DNA of 64,000 nt from contig OU744725.1 of NCBI GenBank assembly GCA_916613615.1, forward strand, positions 60,334,575-60,398,574. Reading direction: 5' to 3'. Below are positions 11,190-20,894 of this stretch, in pieces (the first letter of the stretch is position 1; each line of letters begins with the position of its first letter). Below the pieces are notes generated by a model. It was not told the DNA's origin. It worked only from the letters and a program-made list of their open reading frames with translations, and did not search any database. Source of the stretch: Steromphala cineraria. Lineage: Eukaryota; Mollusca; Gastropoda; Trochida; Trochidae. Made by a program: the position numbers and the translations under genes.

Positions 11190-14100
11190 TGCATACAAAT
11201 GTGATATTTGTAAGAACATTGTCAAGGGACGTAGGAGATCGGAAAAACATTTCTTAAATTGTTTTTGTGTAGAAAGACGTTTTTTCCAATGTGTAGCATG
11301 TAACAGAAAGTTTAGCGGTAAACATCTATTTACACGTCATATTAACAGATGTATGGAACATGTATATCCGAGTAGGAGAAGGAAACAAAGAGGTGATGGG
11401 AAATTCTCTAAAGCGGCTGCTGAGAAGTTAATTAAATGTAGGATATGTAGTAAAAGAGTAAAGAAGAGGGGTAGTAAGGGATATAATCACTTCCTAGATT
11501 GTAGTTGTGTAATAAACCGTTATTATCAATGTATTTTATGTAATCGGAAATTCTTGAAAAAAAGCTTATTTATACTTCATAAAAACTGTTGTATGAAACC
11601 TAGTCTCGGGAGAAAGGCTGTACAGAATTACAAACAAATGAAACCTATTTCCTACACATGTATTAGGTGTAGCGAATGTTTTCCAAATCGAACTCGATTT
11701 AACAGACATCTGAGAAACTGTTCAAGAGATGATTGGCTATGTGAACTGTGCGGAGAGTTGGTAAATACAACCAGAAATGCTCACCGCTGTCGCGGTAAAA
11801 GTCATCTCCCTCTTGACTCTCCGATATACAAATGTCGAACCTGTTATGAAGTATTCAAAAATCGTCGGTTATTATGGCGTCACAAACGACGTAATCATGT
11901 GGGTAGGGGAGAAGGGGTTAACCTTCAACCCGAACCTTGGTCCGTTGGAGACGATAAAAGACCCTGGACCGACGAGGATGGTGCTTTAACAGACGAAGCC
12001 TTACTCGATGTTTATGAAACCCACAGGGGTATTATATTACGCGCTAGCGATACCACAAGTGGCGCAGTGGTTCATACTTACAATTTCCCTCTGTCGGGGA
12101 TAGAGGAAGACCCTCAATCTATAGACCTCCGTAGCCAGTTGTCAAATATATTTCAAAACGAGAGTAATGCCTTTAAGGTTAACCTTGCTTTCGGACTTAT
12201 CCTGAGGCATCTTGAAACGGGCGAATACCGTTATTTCATTCCTCATCGGAATGTGAATGTATTTGATTCACCACCTAGAATTTCCGATGTCGAATCCATG
12301 CGTAGAGTAATCAAAAAAATCCGTAAGAAAAGTATCAGCGATCACGTGCTTCAACAACGTCCAAACACTAAATGGCAACCGGTGTTTGTAACCAACGTGA
12401 CTTACTGGGTGTATCGAACTAACTACGTGTTAGGTACTCCCCCCTCCTCACTCCCTCAGTGGTTTAAAGATAAGAAAAGTCTACTTTTTACCACGCAGTT
12501 AGATTCGATGTGTGCCTTCCGATGTTTGGCTCACCACCAGCAAAAATTGGGAGCTGATTCCGTCAAATCGAACTCGCGCCCGCCGAGTAAATCGAAGATT
12601 CGTTACTTGTTCAATGTCTGGGAGAGAGTTAAGGGTAGCGAAGACATGACATTTGATAACTTTAAAGGACTTAATGTACCAGACGATGTTCCACTGTTTG
12701 AAAAAACGTTCAACCTGCGTGTGAACATATTTCGTTTGTGTGAAGAGGGACGGAGCTGCGTTCCGGTTTATCTATCTACAAGGAAAATCAAAAATCGTAT
12801 TTCGACTTTAAACATGGATTGTTTTGAGAACCACCTGTCTTACATCGCTAACTTAAACGCGTATACGAGAAGGTACAAATGCGAACTTTGTGAGATGATG
12901 TTCAGCACAGCACGAGGTTGGAGACAGCATTTAAAAAGCGTTTGTTTAGAAAAGACTAAAACTATATACCGAGGCGGATATTTCACACCAATCAAAAACA
13001 TTTTCGATGAAATAGAAGAATGTTTTGATATTTGTGTACCGACAGAAAATAGAATATACGAATATCATGCAATGTTTGATGGAGAATCTTTATTGTTGAG
13101 ACAAACGGAAGGAGAAACAGTCTCAACTTCCTCGACGAGTTGGACCGCCCGTCATCACCCTATATCCATCTCTGTTTGTTCTAATGTACCCAAGTTTGAG
13201 GACGCTAAATGTTTCATTTCATGCGACTCAAAAAGTCTATTGAACCAAACAATTGCTTATCTCAATGACATTTCCAGTGAGGCCAAAAGATTGATCGAGG
13301 CTAAACTTGAGTCCGTGCTTAAAGAAGTTGATAAACATATCAACGCGTTATATCATAGAAAGACACAGTCATCGCCACAGCGAGAGAGCGCTGATGAATC
13401 AGTCTCACCAGCGATGCGTGATCGATTGTCTAGACCTAACGTCTATCGCGACTTCCTGAGACGTGTAGAGACAGGTGAAGAGATAAACCCCGTGTATAAT
13501 GATTGGGAGGACATATCTGAGAACGATGTGATGTGTTCAGAGCAGGCGGACGGGGAGCTAGATATGACCTGGACAGATAGCGATGAATTATACTACAAGA
13601 AATGTGTTTACCTGCAAACGAAATTGAATCAGTATTGTGCGCAGTTACCAGTCCTAGGTTTCAACAGTTCTAGGTACGATCTGAATCTGTGGAAATCGGG
13701 TCTGGCTAGAGCCTTAAACATCGTTGACACTGCCGACTCAAACTATTTTGTGGTTAAACGAAACAATCAGTACATTTGTATCTCTACTCCAAATTTAAGA
13801 ATTTTAGACATTTTCCAATACCTTCCTCCAACAGCAAGTTATGAGCAATTTTTGAAAACTTTTAAAATTGAACAATCAAAGGGATTCTTATGTTACGAAT
13901 ACTTAGATGACGAGTCTAAGTTAGAGGAAGCTGAACTCCCTCCTGCGAACGCATTTTGGTCTAGTCTTAAGAACATCAACACTCTCGAAGATCCGAACAG
14001 ACAGAGATATTTAGCTTATGTCCGAGACCACCCCGATTTGAGCCAAAACGAGATATTGAATAAACTCTCTCTGACTCGCGTACCCTCTAGTGTTGAAGAA

Positions 14101-15906
14101 AACTATAATTACTTACAGACGGTATGGAAAGAAAATAATATGAACACGGTTAAAGATTTATTAATTTGGTACAACAATCTAGATGTCCAACCCGGAGTCG
14201 AGGCAATTAACAGGTTAAAACAATTTTACTGGTCTGAAACGAACATAGATATTCTAAAAGAAGCTGTGTCCGTTCCCGGGATAGCGAGAAAATTATTATT
14301 CCGTACAGCAATCGAGAATCAATGCAACTTTGCTCTGTTCGGGGAAAAGGATAGCGATCTTTATGAAACGGTGAAGGAAGGAATATGCGGGGGTCCTTCG
14401 ATAGTATTCAATAGGCATCATTGCAGGGACCAGACATTCATTAGGGGTAACCAGCAAAAACCGTGTAAGAAATGCTTTGGTTTCGACTGCAACGGTTTAT
14501 ATCTGTATTGCTTATCTATGGACATGCCTGTAGGACATTTCGTGCGTTGGTTACCTGTGAAAGACGATGACTTTAACGAATTTCATCGTAAGAAATCCGA
14601 AACGTATACCCGTGCTTATGACTGGCTAGATTGGATGTCGTTTAAAACCGGGAGAAAGATAATTCATAAAGCTTCATCAGGGTATGAAAAACAAATCGGT
14701 CCGTACTTCGTAGACGGTTACGATCCTGTTACACGCACCTGTCTAGAGTACCTGGGGTGTTATTGGCATAGTCACAGAGACTGTGTAAACGGAGACAGCG
14801 AGGACAGCCGGGGTCGCTACGCAAGAACTATGGAAAGAGCTGCATACATTAGGAATCAGGGTTACGAACTAGTGTCTATATGGGAGTGTCAGTTTAATGA
14901 TTTGTGTAAATCAGACCCCGAACTGCGGGAGTTTGTGAAGCATCGCCAGCTTCCTTTTGATTCCGTTCATCGCGCTGGACGCGTGAATGCCGAGACTCTG
15001 CTTCGAGCTGTGCAGGAAGGGGAGTTTTTCGGGATGGTTGAAGTAGACATCGAGGTGCCCGAAGATAGATACGAGTATTTTGCAGAAATGTCTCCTATAT
15101 TCGTTACTTGCAAGGTTCCTTTTGAACGTTTCGGGAAGCGCATGCAAAAACACGTTCGAAAAAATAAATTGAGTAGGAAACCGAGAACCCTTCTAGTCGG
15201 TGGGATGAGAGCGCGACAAGTGTTATTAGCGACTCCTTTACTTCAATGGTATCTGAAAAACGGATTGGTTGTCAGCAAAATATATCAGGCTGTTGAATAT
15301 CGCGGAGAAAACTGTTTTAAACAGTTTACTGAAAAGGTGACCGAATGTAGGAGATTGGGGGACTCAGACCCTGATTTTGCTATTATGGGTGAGGTCTTTA
15401 AACTGATTGGGAATAGCGCGTACGGTTCGGTTCTGATGGATAAAACTCGACACACAAACTGTAATTACATCAATGGCGAGAATAAGGCTCTCTGTGCAGT
15501 GAATCAACCAAGGTTTCAATCTCTCTGCGAACTCGACGACGGAGATTATGAACTCATAAGTAGCAAACAAACCATGGTTTTAGATCTTCCTATAGTCTTG
15601 GCATATTTTGTGCTGCAGTACGCGAAGTTGCAGATGATTTCCTTCTATTTCGGGTTTCTTGACCGTTTCATATCAAGACGTGATTTCGAGCTTCTGCAAA
15701 CGGATACAGATTCCTTGTATTTTGCCTTGTCTGAAGACAGTTTACGCGAGGTGATAAAACCTGATATGATCGAAGAGTACGATACCATGTTGAATGGTTT
15801 TTGTCATTCGGACAACATTGAACCGACGGGCAATCACTTCCTACCTAGAACTTGCTGCTCTGAACACATCAAACACGATAAAAGAACTCTTGGCTTGTTC
15901 AATTAG
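11176..15906 (+). CDS. PolB: Protein-primed DNA polymerase B of the Polinton (main part, 1,576 aa)
   Basis: Replicates the element, presumably from a terminal protein at the TIRs. The N-terminal ~250 residues hold a series of Cys/His fingers (CDICKN.., CVACNRKF, CRICSKRV, CILCNRKF, CIRCSECF, CELCGELV, CRTCYEVF), and another lies at about 569-590 (CELCEMMF). The 3'-5' exonuclease motifs appear as FDGES at ~634-638, GFNSSRYD at ~828-835 and YNNLD at ~999-1003. Polymerase motif A is near 1101-1108 (FGFDCNGLY), motif B near 1408-1417 (KLIGNSAYG) and motif C near 1509-1514 (TDTDSLY). A GCYWHSHRDC block at ~1194-1203, common in this family, lies between motifs A and B. All catalytic aspartates are visible. 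The frame stops at 15906, about 110 residues short of the usual C terminus, which continues in another frame downstream. The start ATG overlaps the upstream gene by 14 nt. Confidence 0.93.
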   Translation: MEATNAYKCDICKNIVKGRRRSEKHFLNCFCVERRFFQCVACNRKFSGKHLFTRHINRCMEHVYPSRRRKQRGDGKFSKAAAEKLIKCRICSKRVKKRGSKGYNHFLDCSCVINRYYQCILCNRKFLKKSLFILHKNCCMKPSLGRKAVQNYKQMKPISYTCIRCSECFPNRTRFNRHLRNCSRDDWLCELCGELVNTTRNAHRCRGKSHLPLDSPIYKCRTCYEVFKNRRLLWRHKRRNHVGRGEGVNLQPEPWSVGDDKRPWTDEDGALTDEALLDVYETHRGIILRASDTTSGAVVHTYNFPLSGIEEDPQSIDLRSQLSNIFQNESNAFKVNLAFGLILRHLETGEYRYFIPHRNVNVFDSPPRISDVESMRRVIKKIRKKSISDHVLQQRPNTKWQPVFVTNVTYWVYRTNYVLGTPPSSLPQWFKDKKSLLFTTQLDSMCAFRCLAHHQQKLGADSVKSNSRPPSKSKIRYLFNVWERVKGSEDMTFDNFKGLNVPDDVPLFEKTFNLRVNIFRLCEEGRSCVPVYLSTRKIKNRISTLNMDCFENHLSYIANLNAYTRRYKCELCEMMFSTARGWRQHLKSVCLEKTKTIYRGGYFTPIKNIFDEIEECFDICVPTENRIYEYHAMFDGESLLLRQTEGETVSTSSTSWTARHHPISISVCSNVPKFEDAKCFISCDSKSLLNQTIAYLNDISSEAKRLIEAKLESVLKEVDKHINALYHRKTQSSPQRESADESVSPAMRDRLSRPNVYRDFLRRVETGEEINPVYNDWEDISENDVMCSEQADGELDMTWTDSDELYYKKCVYLQTKLNQYCAQLPVLGFNSSRYDLNLWKSGLARALNIVDTADSNYFVVKRNNQYICISTPNLRILDIFQYLPPTASYEQFLKTFKIEQSKGFLCYEYLDDESKLEEAELPPANAFWSSLKNINTLEDPNRQRYLAYVRDHPDLSQNEILNKLSLTRVPSSVEENYNYLQTVWKENNMNTVKDLLIWYNNLDVQPGVEAINRLKQFYWSETNIDILKEAVSVPGIARKLLFRTAIENQCNFALFGEKDSDLYETVKEGICGGPSIVFNRHHCRDQTFIRGNQQKPCKKCFGFDCNGLYLYCLSMDMPVGHFVRWLPVKDDDFNEFHRKKSETYTRAYDWLDWMSFKTGRKIIHKASSGYEKQIGPYFVDGYDPVTRTCLEYLGCYWHSHRDCVNGDSEDSRGRYARTMERAAYIRNQGYELVSIWECQFNDLCKSDPELREFVKHRQLPFDSVHRAGRVNAETLLRAVQEGEFFGMVEVDIEVPEDRYEYFAEMSPIFVTCKVPFERFGKRMQKHVRKNKLSRKPRTLLVGGMRARQVLLATPLLQWYLKNGLVVSKIYQAVEYRGENCFKQFTEKVTECRRLGDSDPDFAIMGEVFKLIGNSAYGSVLMDKTRHTNCNYINGENKALCAVNQPRFQSLCELDDGDYELISSKQTMVLDLPIVLAYFVLQYAKLQMISFYFGFLDRFISRRDFELLQTDTDSLYFALSEDSLREVIKPDMIEEYDTMLNGFCHSDNIEPTGNHFLPRTCCSEHIKHDKRTLGLFN

Positions 15907-16232
15907 AAGCGGAAGGCATTGAAATGATTTCTCTTGCTTCGAAAACCTACATTCTGCGCAAAGATACTGCCGGTAACGAGGTTAAAATAAGCTCAAAGGG
16001 ATTAAGCTCGAAAAACATTTCAAATCCTGTTAGGGCTTATCGCAACGTTCTTAGGAAACAAAGAGCTGGGTCGAGTGTTAATGTGGGTTTCAGAGCAAGA
16101 AACAATACCATCTTCACATATCGGCAGAGGAGGGCTTGTTTATCATATTTTTACATCAAACGAAGGGTTAGGTCTGACGGAATTACCACTCGTCCCCTGC
16201 GCATGACATTGAAACCTGCTTCTCACCGATGA
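15907..16232 (+). pseudogene. Displaced C-terminal piece of PolB (frame break)
   Basis: This frame (first Met at 15924) encodes the conserved end of Polinton PolBs, recognisable by SSKGLSSKNIS, NVGFRARNNTIFTY, LSYFYIKRR and a closing SDGITTRPLRM. Homology passes from the 11176-15906 frame to this one at about 15,900-15,906, consistent with a single-base loss. Either the element's polymerase is disabled, the base is an assembly error, or a ribosomal frameshift joins them. I see no strong slippery site. The fusion is not written out here. Confidence 0.85.
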
Positions 16233-16442
16233 TATACCAACATCGCCCTAGCCTCTCTCTCTCTGTGTGTGTGTTTGTGTTATATGATTTATACTAATCA
16301 GAATGTCATTAGCATTAATAAACCAAATAAAACACAACAACGATGTCTTTTTTAATTATTTATTCTAAACCAATATTATCACCCATCACCAGCCTACATA
16401 TATTCATTGTCATTTCCCTGCTAAAGCATCGTTCCATAACCG
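16233..16442. terminator. Convergent polyadenylation region
   Basis: Plus-strand AATAAA hexamers at 16317-16322 and 16326-16331 serve the PolB side. A minus-strand AATAAA (tttatt at 16359-16364) precedes the end of the structural-gene block. The region also has (ct)n/(gt)n microsatellite near 16255-16280. The two transcription units meet here. Confidence 0.6.
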
Positions 16443-16748
16443 TCAGTAACGCAACCACCGTTCACGTCTGGCGTCGATATAATTCCTTTTCCTTTTTCTA
16501 GTACACTTTACTCCCTCTCCAGAACTTCCCTCGATGGAGACACGATTGTTCTTTTCATCGCTATCATGATGATGAGATTCGCGGTTATATTCACTGCTAT
16601 TACCATTATCATTATTATTTATTTCACGAGCACAATCAGCGGTCTTCATATCGTCCTTATTTCCTGTTATGAGTCTCTCATACTTTGAGCGAGGAATCAA
16701 AACCAATTCTTTAGCTTGTTGCGAACCCGAGACTGCTCTATATGTCAT
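16443..16748 (-). CDS. Small Polinton protein, function unknown (101 aa)
   Basis: The ATG at 16748 is preferred over 16823 because the longer form only adds a Lys/Glu repeat that is the antisense-shifted shadow of the Glu tract of the upstream gene. The start overlaps the previous gene's stop by 11 nt. Visible features are ELVLIPRSKYERLI near residues 13-26, an Asn/Asp/His-rich middle and a basic end (RKRKRNYIDARRERWLRY). Short proteins with a 'VLIP..KYERL'-like block occur in other Polintons as far as I recall, with no assigned function. It is probably the last gene of the ATPase transcript. Confidence 0.6.
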   Translation of the reverse strand: MTYRAVSGSQQAKELVLIPRSKYERLITGNKDDMKTADCAREINNNDNGNSSEYNRESHHHDSDEKNNRVSIEGSSGEGVKCTRKRKRNYIDARRERWLRY

Positions 16749-17148
16749 AATGATTTCTGTCTTCTCCTTCTTCTTCTTCTCCCTCTTCTTCTTCTTCTTC
16801 TTCTTCTTGTTCTTGTTCTTCACGGGGTGACAGCACTAGTCCGATAATCAGTGGCAGTAAATGTCTGATTTGCACAATCAAACGTTTAGTGTCCGTTCTA
16901 TTGACTGATCTATCCGCGATCTTCCTCAACACACCCTTCTTAGTCGCTAGCTGCGTCTTCTGTCTCGAGGATATAGGTATGTTGCCTTTTAAGATATTCA
17001 GACAAATTTCCGCCAAAAGATCTGTTTGCTGATTGGTTAACGAATATAGAACGGCTTTTGTCTGTCTCTCAGTCGGGTTATCCTTAAGAAACCTCAGTAA
17101 AGCTACTTGTTCTCCTAACATATCTGAACTGTTCACGATGAGCTTCAT
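16738..17148 (-). CDS. Small Polinton protein with helical core and Glu-rich tail (136 aa)
   Basis: Starts in an ATGA overlap with the ATPase stop, indicating tight coupling. Residues ~18-75 look helical, with the sequence ..LLAEICLNILKGNIPISSRQK. A hydrophobic stretch (HLLPLIIGLVLSP, ~95-107) precedes an acidic tail of ~18 Glu. The 'LKGNIP' plus late hydrophobic segment resembles a recurrent small Polinton/adintovirus-type protein that may be membrane-active or core-associated. That role is inference from memory of the family, not shown by the sequence. Confidence 0.65.
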   Translation of the reverse strand: MKLIVNSSDMLGEQVALLRFLKDNPTERQTKAVLYSLTNQQTDLLAEICLNILKGNIPISSRQKTQLATKKGVLRKIADRSVNRTDTKRLIVQIRHLLPLIIGLVLSPREEQEQEEEEEEEEGEEEEGEDRNHYDI

Positions 17149-17882
17149 TCTGTCGAATACACGATAAGCGTTTCACAGGGAAATATATCCGTTCTGAACT
17201 GGTATCGCGGATCACTTTTAGGAGATAGATCGATAAGTAGATATCCAAAACGACTTTTGTTAACAGCTTTGGTGTATGCATCCATAAAAAATTTGGACTT
17301 CCCGGGAACCACCTGTCGCCCGAAGTTTGCTATCTGAGACACGTCTCTCTTATTCTTCATCAATATAATATAATGAGAGTTCAAGGAAATAGTCCTCGCG
17401 TACCGTCCGAACGCTGCAGAAGGGAACAATGATTGACTCAGTAGGCAGACAGATATATTTAAATGATGACTCGTCATAGTGAATAGTTTACACATCGTAG
17501 GGTCTCGCGAGACTTCGTCTATCAAATCATCGATCACCATTAGCTTGTGGTCGCGAGGTTGATGCTTAGTATCATCCGCTTCTTCCCCCCACTCAGAAAT
17601 GAATTCATCACTGGGTACTCCTTTATGGAATTCTAAGGGACATGCTGTGTTTTGCATTATCTCATCGTAGATCCCCTGCCACATTGAATAACATATCAAA
17701 ATCTTTGACACTTTTTGATCGAATATCGTCTGAGAGTAGTCAATCAACTTTCGGGCGAAGCAAGATTTCCCCGACTGCGTTGCGCCGGATATATAAACGG
17801 TCGCTGGGCACAAGATCTTAAGAACAGGTTCTTGATCATCTTGTTGTTCACTTCCAATTGCATCTTGATCTTCCCCATCCAT
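17145..17882 (-). CDS. ATPase: Genome-packaging ATPase (FtsK/HerA type) of the Polinton
   Basis: 245 aa, typical length. Walker A is at residues ~33-40 (GATQSGKS) and Walker B at ~113-119 (KLMVIDD); a sensor-like SQSLFP follows at ~149. The family powers DNA translocation into double-jelly-roll capsids, alongside the major capsid and protease encoded upstream. It is the first gene of a three-gene overlapping cluster (ATPase, 136 aa, 101 aa), separated from the protease by 1.1 kb, so it probably has its own promoter. No disruption seen. Confidence 0.93.
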   Translation of the reverse strand: MDGEDQDAIGSEQQDDQEPVLKILCPATVYISGATQSGKSCFARKLIDYSQTIFDQKVSKILICYSMWQGIYDEIMQNTACPLEFHKGVPSDEFISEWGEEADDTKHQPRDHKLMVIDDLIDEVSRDPTMCKLFTMTSHHLNISVCLLSQSLFPSAAFGRYARTISLNSHYIILMKNKRDVSQIANFGRQVVPGKSKFFMDAYTKAVNKSRFGYLLIDLSPKSDPRYQFRTDIFPCETLIVYSTE

Positions 17883-19002
17883 CCTGACGCAACGTAGGTT
17901 CGGCTACATAGTGAGACGACAGCGGATATGTTTTTCATTATATGCAACCACGTGGTCGCACACACTCACCAACGCCACCCCTCCACCCAATACATAAGAC
18001 TCCACGAGTTTTCTCCCTTGAATAGTTGAATTTCATCGGTTTTCCCTTAACCATTACATCGATAATATGTTTATAAACATTGATAACAATCTTAGGCCTT
18101 TTAAAACTAATAAGTTGTATTATTTTATTGTAGTAATGAACATTGCATGAGACGTAACTCATGATATAAATTCAAACTATCTCAATGTTTCATCGCCAAA
18201 TGATAAGATAAAGACAGCTTCGTGTATGCAGGGAGTCGGCTATCTGCCCCGTTAGAACGTTACTTTAAGGCTTCATTTTAAGAAATCACAAGTACGCTGC
18301 TCTACCTCTAGGTTTTCAAAGTAAATACATGATTTCTAATCATAATTATTATGTAGCTATATCTATACACCTGAAGGATATTCGTAATTGATGGATATCT
18401 AAAACTTAAGAATTTCAGTGTAAATCATGTCATTATGTCATGAAATGTGCTTTCCGTGATAATAGTTATCAGTCTGTTTTTTTTTTCCGTCAACCCTGTA
18501 ATTTCTAAGCGAGTCTAATGGTTGTCCGGATCAACTGTGGTATAGGATAGTAGTAGATGAAATTTCATATACCGCACCTGTAAGATGGGTGATACAGTCA
18601 CGTGATAGATCGTGTGTGAACAACATTTAAAATATACCCTGAAATAGAATATGAGAATGGAGAGTCAATTTCCTGTTTTACCACATGAATAACTCTGATA
18701 GAATTAAAAGAACTATTTTTATCAACAAATTCCTCTTCAAACTCAATATTGATAAATATTAACATTTGTCTATGTTGTTGAATCAAAATGTACATTGTTC
18801 CTACTGTGACGTCATAATATAAACGATGACGTCATAGACTTTGTAATGTATCATTCTCCCTGAAGATGAAAAAAGAAGAAACGAGTCAGCACTTACAAGA
18901 CAGTTTTTAATTAAAAATACAGTTCTCTATAAAAAACAAAACATACTAAGTTCATTTAAGATGACACAAATCGTCAAACCTCGAACGAGAGTATGCGTTC
19001 TG
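17883..19002. other. 1.1-kb gap between protease and ATPase genes; no gene seen
   Basis: ORFs here are 60-75 codons, without motifs and in overlapping frames. The region must contain the 3' end of the protease transcript and the promoter of the ATPase cluster. A possible minus-strand polyA hexamer (tttatt) occurs near 18123. No inserted element recognised. Confidence 0.5.
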
Positions 19003-19515
19003 TTACATTGCGAGACAGAACGGATATCTTTTCGTTATATATCTCCACACATAAGCATCGTTCTGTTCGTTAGCACTGTGTACAAACGGTTTTAGTATAT
19101 CTTCCATCGAAATATCCCTCAGTCTATGTAATAGGTAATACATAACATAACATCCACACGAATCGTTGTTAGACATTTGCAATCTGATTTTATTTGCTAT
19201 TAATGATCTTGTTCTACTCGCAAGAATACAACCAATTAGACTTTTGATTTCCGTAAGTTTATAGCTGATCGAATCGCCGTCTAGACTGTCAAATAGTTCT
19301 ATCGCAATATCAGAAATGAATAGAGCAAACCAATGTTTACCGGGTCCAGATCTGTTGTCGGTATTTACAATAATAGCGCAAGGCGATTTGCTACTTGCTC
19401 TACCTATCTCCAGAGCTAGTTGTGTTGTAAGCTCGTCCTTAGAAAACATTCCAAGCACACCATTTCTTAAGACGGGGTCACAGCCTATTATGCATTCCAT
19501 CTGTATTGTGTTCAT
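19003..19515 (-). CDS. PRO: Adenain-like maturation cysteine protease (PRO)
   Basis: 170 aa. The ATG at 19515 lies one base after the major-capsid stop; the longer reading from 19578 would overlap the capsid gene by 62 nt and lacks homology. Catalytic residues fit the adenovirus protease order: His61 in GKHWFALF, Asp76 in ELFDSLD, Gln113 in RLQMS, Cys120 in NNDSCGCYVMYYL. The family cleaves capsid precursor proteins during virion maturation. Position after the major capsid gene is the common Polinton arrangement. The frame is intact. Confidence 0.92.
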   Translation of the reverse strand: MNTIQMECIIGCDPVLRNGVLGMFSKDELTTQLALEIGRASSKSPCAIIVNTDNRSGPGKHWFALFISDIAIELFDSLDGDSISYKLTEIKSLIGCILASRTRSLIANKIRLQMSNNDSCGCYVMYYLLHRLRDISMEDILKPFVHSANEQNDAYVWRYITKRYPFCLAM

Positions 19516-19516
19516 C

Positions 19517-20872
19517 CTACACGATAATGTTCCTGGATTTCTCGATTTGAAATCCGTCTCCAAATTCTGCGTAAACAATACAGGTAACAGTTTCAGTCAA
19601 AGCTTTTCCAAACTGAGCCTCTAGTCTTATAGAACCCTTCTTCTTTAAGGTCAGGTAGGATCGATCGTTCGCAGGTCCGAAAGTTGGTTCTATCGGGAAT
19701 ACGTATAGAGCATATCCGGATGCGAACTCTTTACGATTTAGATATACACTGCTCGTGGCTTGCGGGTCACTGTCATTAGCAAACCAGGTGTCGTTGTATC
19801 TAAATAGGTTGACGTATGGAGGGATGATGCACTCTCCATGCGATTCATCGAAACTGATCTTCATAGGACTCGTTTCGCTGACGCTTTCGCCATCGCAGTA
19901 CAGACCAATCGAGGTGACGTCATAGTTGGCGAAATTATACGGGTTTTTGTTAAGATCACCTGCCACTGCTTTTGATGATACAAATCCAACCACCACTTTG
20001 TTTGGGCGAGCTCCTTGAAATATATTATCGTAGGTGAGAGACGCTTGACCAGTCGGTATTGACATCATTTTAACCTCTGTTCGTTTGAAAGGATATTTCG
20101 CAGTCGTGGTGGATAGAGCCGTGTTGTGACCCCATATGACCCCAGGATTCACTTTAACCTTCATAACCTTCAGAACGATATCCTCGATATTTATAGCATA
20201 ACTTTCGTTCGAGTTGGTAGCCATTAAAGCAAATTTCGGGTTTGTTCGGTAGAGCTTAACCTGTACGTCCACCTGATTCAAAATGTATCTATCTATGTTA
20301 AACAGGTCGTGCATTAGAACTCCCGCCATGTCAAACACTTTACTGCTACCCGCTATCTTCCACCTTTCAAGGAGTCCTTGGTTGTCTCCATTTGGATCTG
20401 TATCTTCCATCTTCGATTCTGTGTCCTTATAGAACAGCTGTGAGGTCATCTTGGACTTAGCGTTTACCTCGTTAGTGTTGAGTATAGTTTGTATGATAGC
20501 CTTGTACGGGTAATGGTTGTTGGTCGAGGTTATAAGTCTTCCTTGTAGTCTCACGTCTACTTGACTAAACATCGAATGCATAAACAAATTTACAGGACCA
20601 CACTCGTCTGCAACAGTTAAATGTGTCCCGTCTTCTTTTGTAATCCTGCAGCGCATGTATACCATAGATCTACGTAGATCAATATACTCTAATCCCTCCT
20701 GTGTGCTCACGTTGAACTCAATCGGATTGTCTCCGGATATAGCCGATATGGGTCGGCAGTCTTGTAAATATGTTCTTTCTACAGCTGTTTGCGTTCCTGG
20801 GAGACTAAATAGATCAAGCTCCTGTGGTTGAATTTCCGTAAAATATTTGGAGTCTGGTATTATTGCGGCCAT
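19517..20872 (-). CDS. MCP: Major capsid protein, double jelly-roll (MCP)
   Basis: 451 aa, intact. The N terminus has the family signature region ELDLFSLPGTQTAVE, followed by IEFNVSTQEGLEYIDL, PVNLFMHSMFSQVDV and NNHYPYKAIIQT; AKYPFKRTEVK lies in the middle. Polinton MCPs fold as two jelly rolls and build icosahedral shells. It is flanked by the basic 197-aa protein (22-nt gap upstream) and the protease (1-nt gap downstream), indicating one coordinated minus-strand transcript. Length and motifs are normal. Confidence 0.93.
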   Translation of the reverse strand: MAAIIPDSKYFTEIQPQELDLFSLPGTQTAVERTYLQDCRPISAISGDNPIEFNVSTQEGLEYIDLRRSMVYMRCRITKEDGTHLTVADECGPVNLFMHSMFSQVDVRLQGRLITSTNNHYPYKAIIQTILNTNEVNAKSKMTSQLFYKDTESKMEDTDPNGDNQGLLERWKIAGSSKVFDMAGVLMHDLFNIDRYILNQVDVQVKLYRTNPKFALMATNSNESYAINIEDIVLKVMKVKVNPGVIWGHNTALSTTTAKYPFKRTEVKMMSIPTGQASLTYDNIFQGARPNKVVVGFVSSKAVAGDLNKNPYNFANYDVTSIGLYCDGESVSETSPMKISFDESHGECIIPPYVNLFRYNDTWFANDSDPQATSSVYLNRKEFASGYALYVFPIEPTFGPANDRSYLTLKKKGSIRLEAQFGKALTETVTCIVYAEFGDGFQIEKSRNIIV

Positions 20873-20894
20873 TTTCGTTGATAGTTGAGTATTC

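Noticed and set aside
15900..15925. Programmed ribosomal frameshift in PolB
   Set aside because: No clear slippery heptamer or downstream structure visible; a simple indel or sequencing error is more economical, though not excluded.
16749..16823. Longer N terminus for the 101-aa Polinton protein
   Set aside because: The extension is only a Lys/Glu run read from the Glu-coding tract of the overlapping gene in another frame.
19516..19578. Longer protease start
   Set aside because: Would overlap the capsid gene; the ATG one base after the capsid stop fits family length and gene packing.
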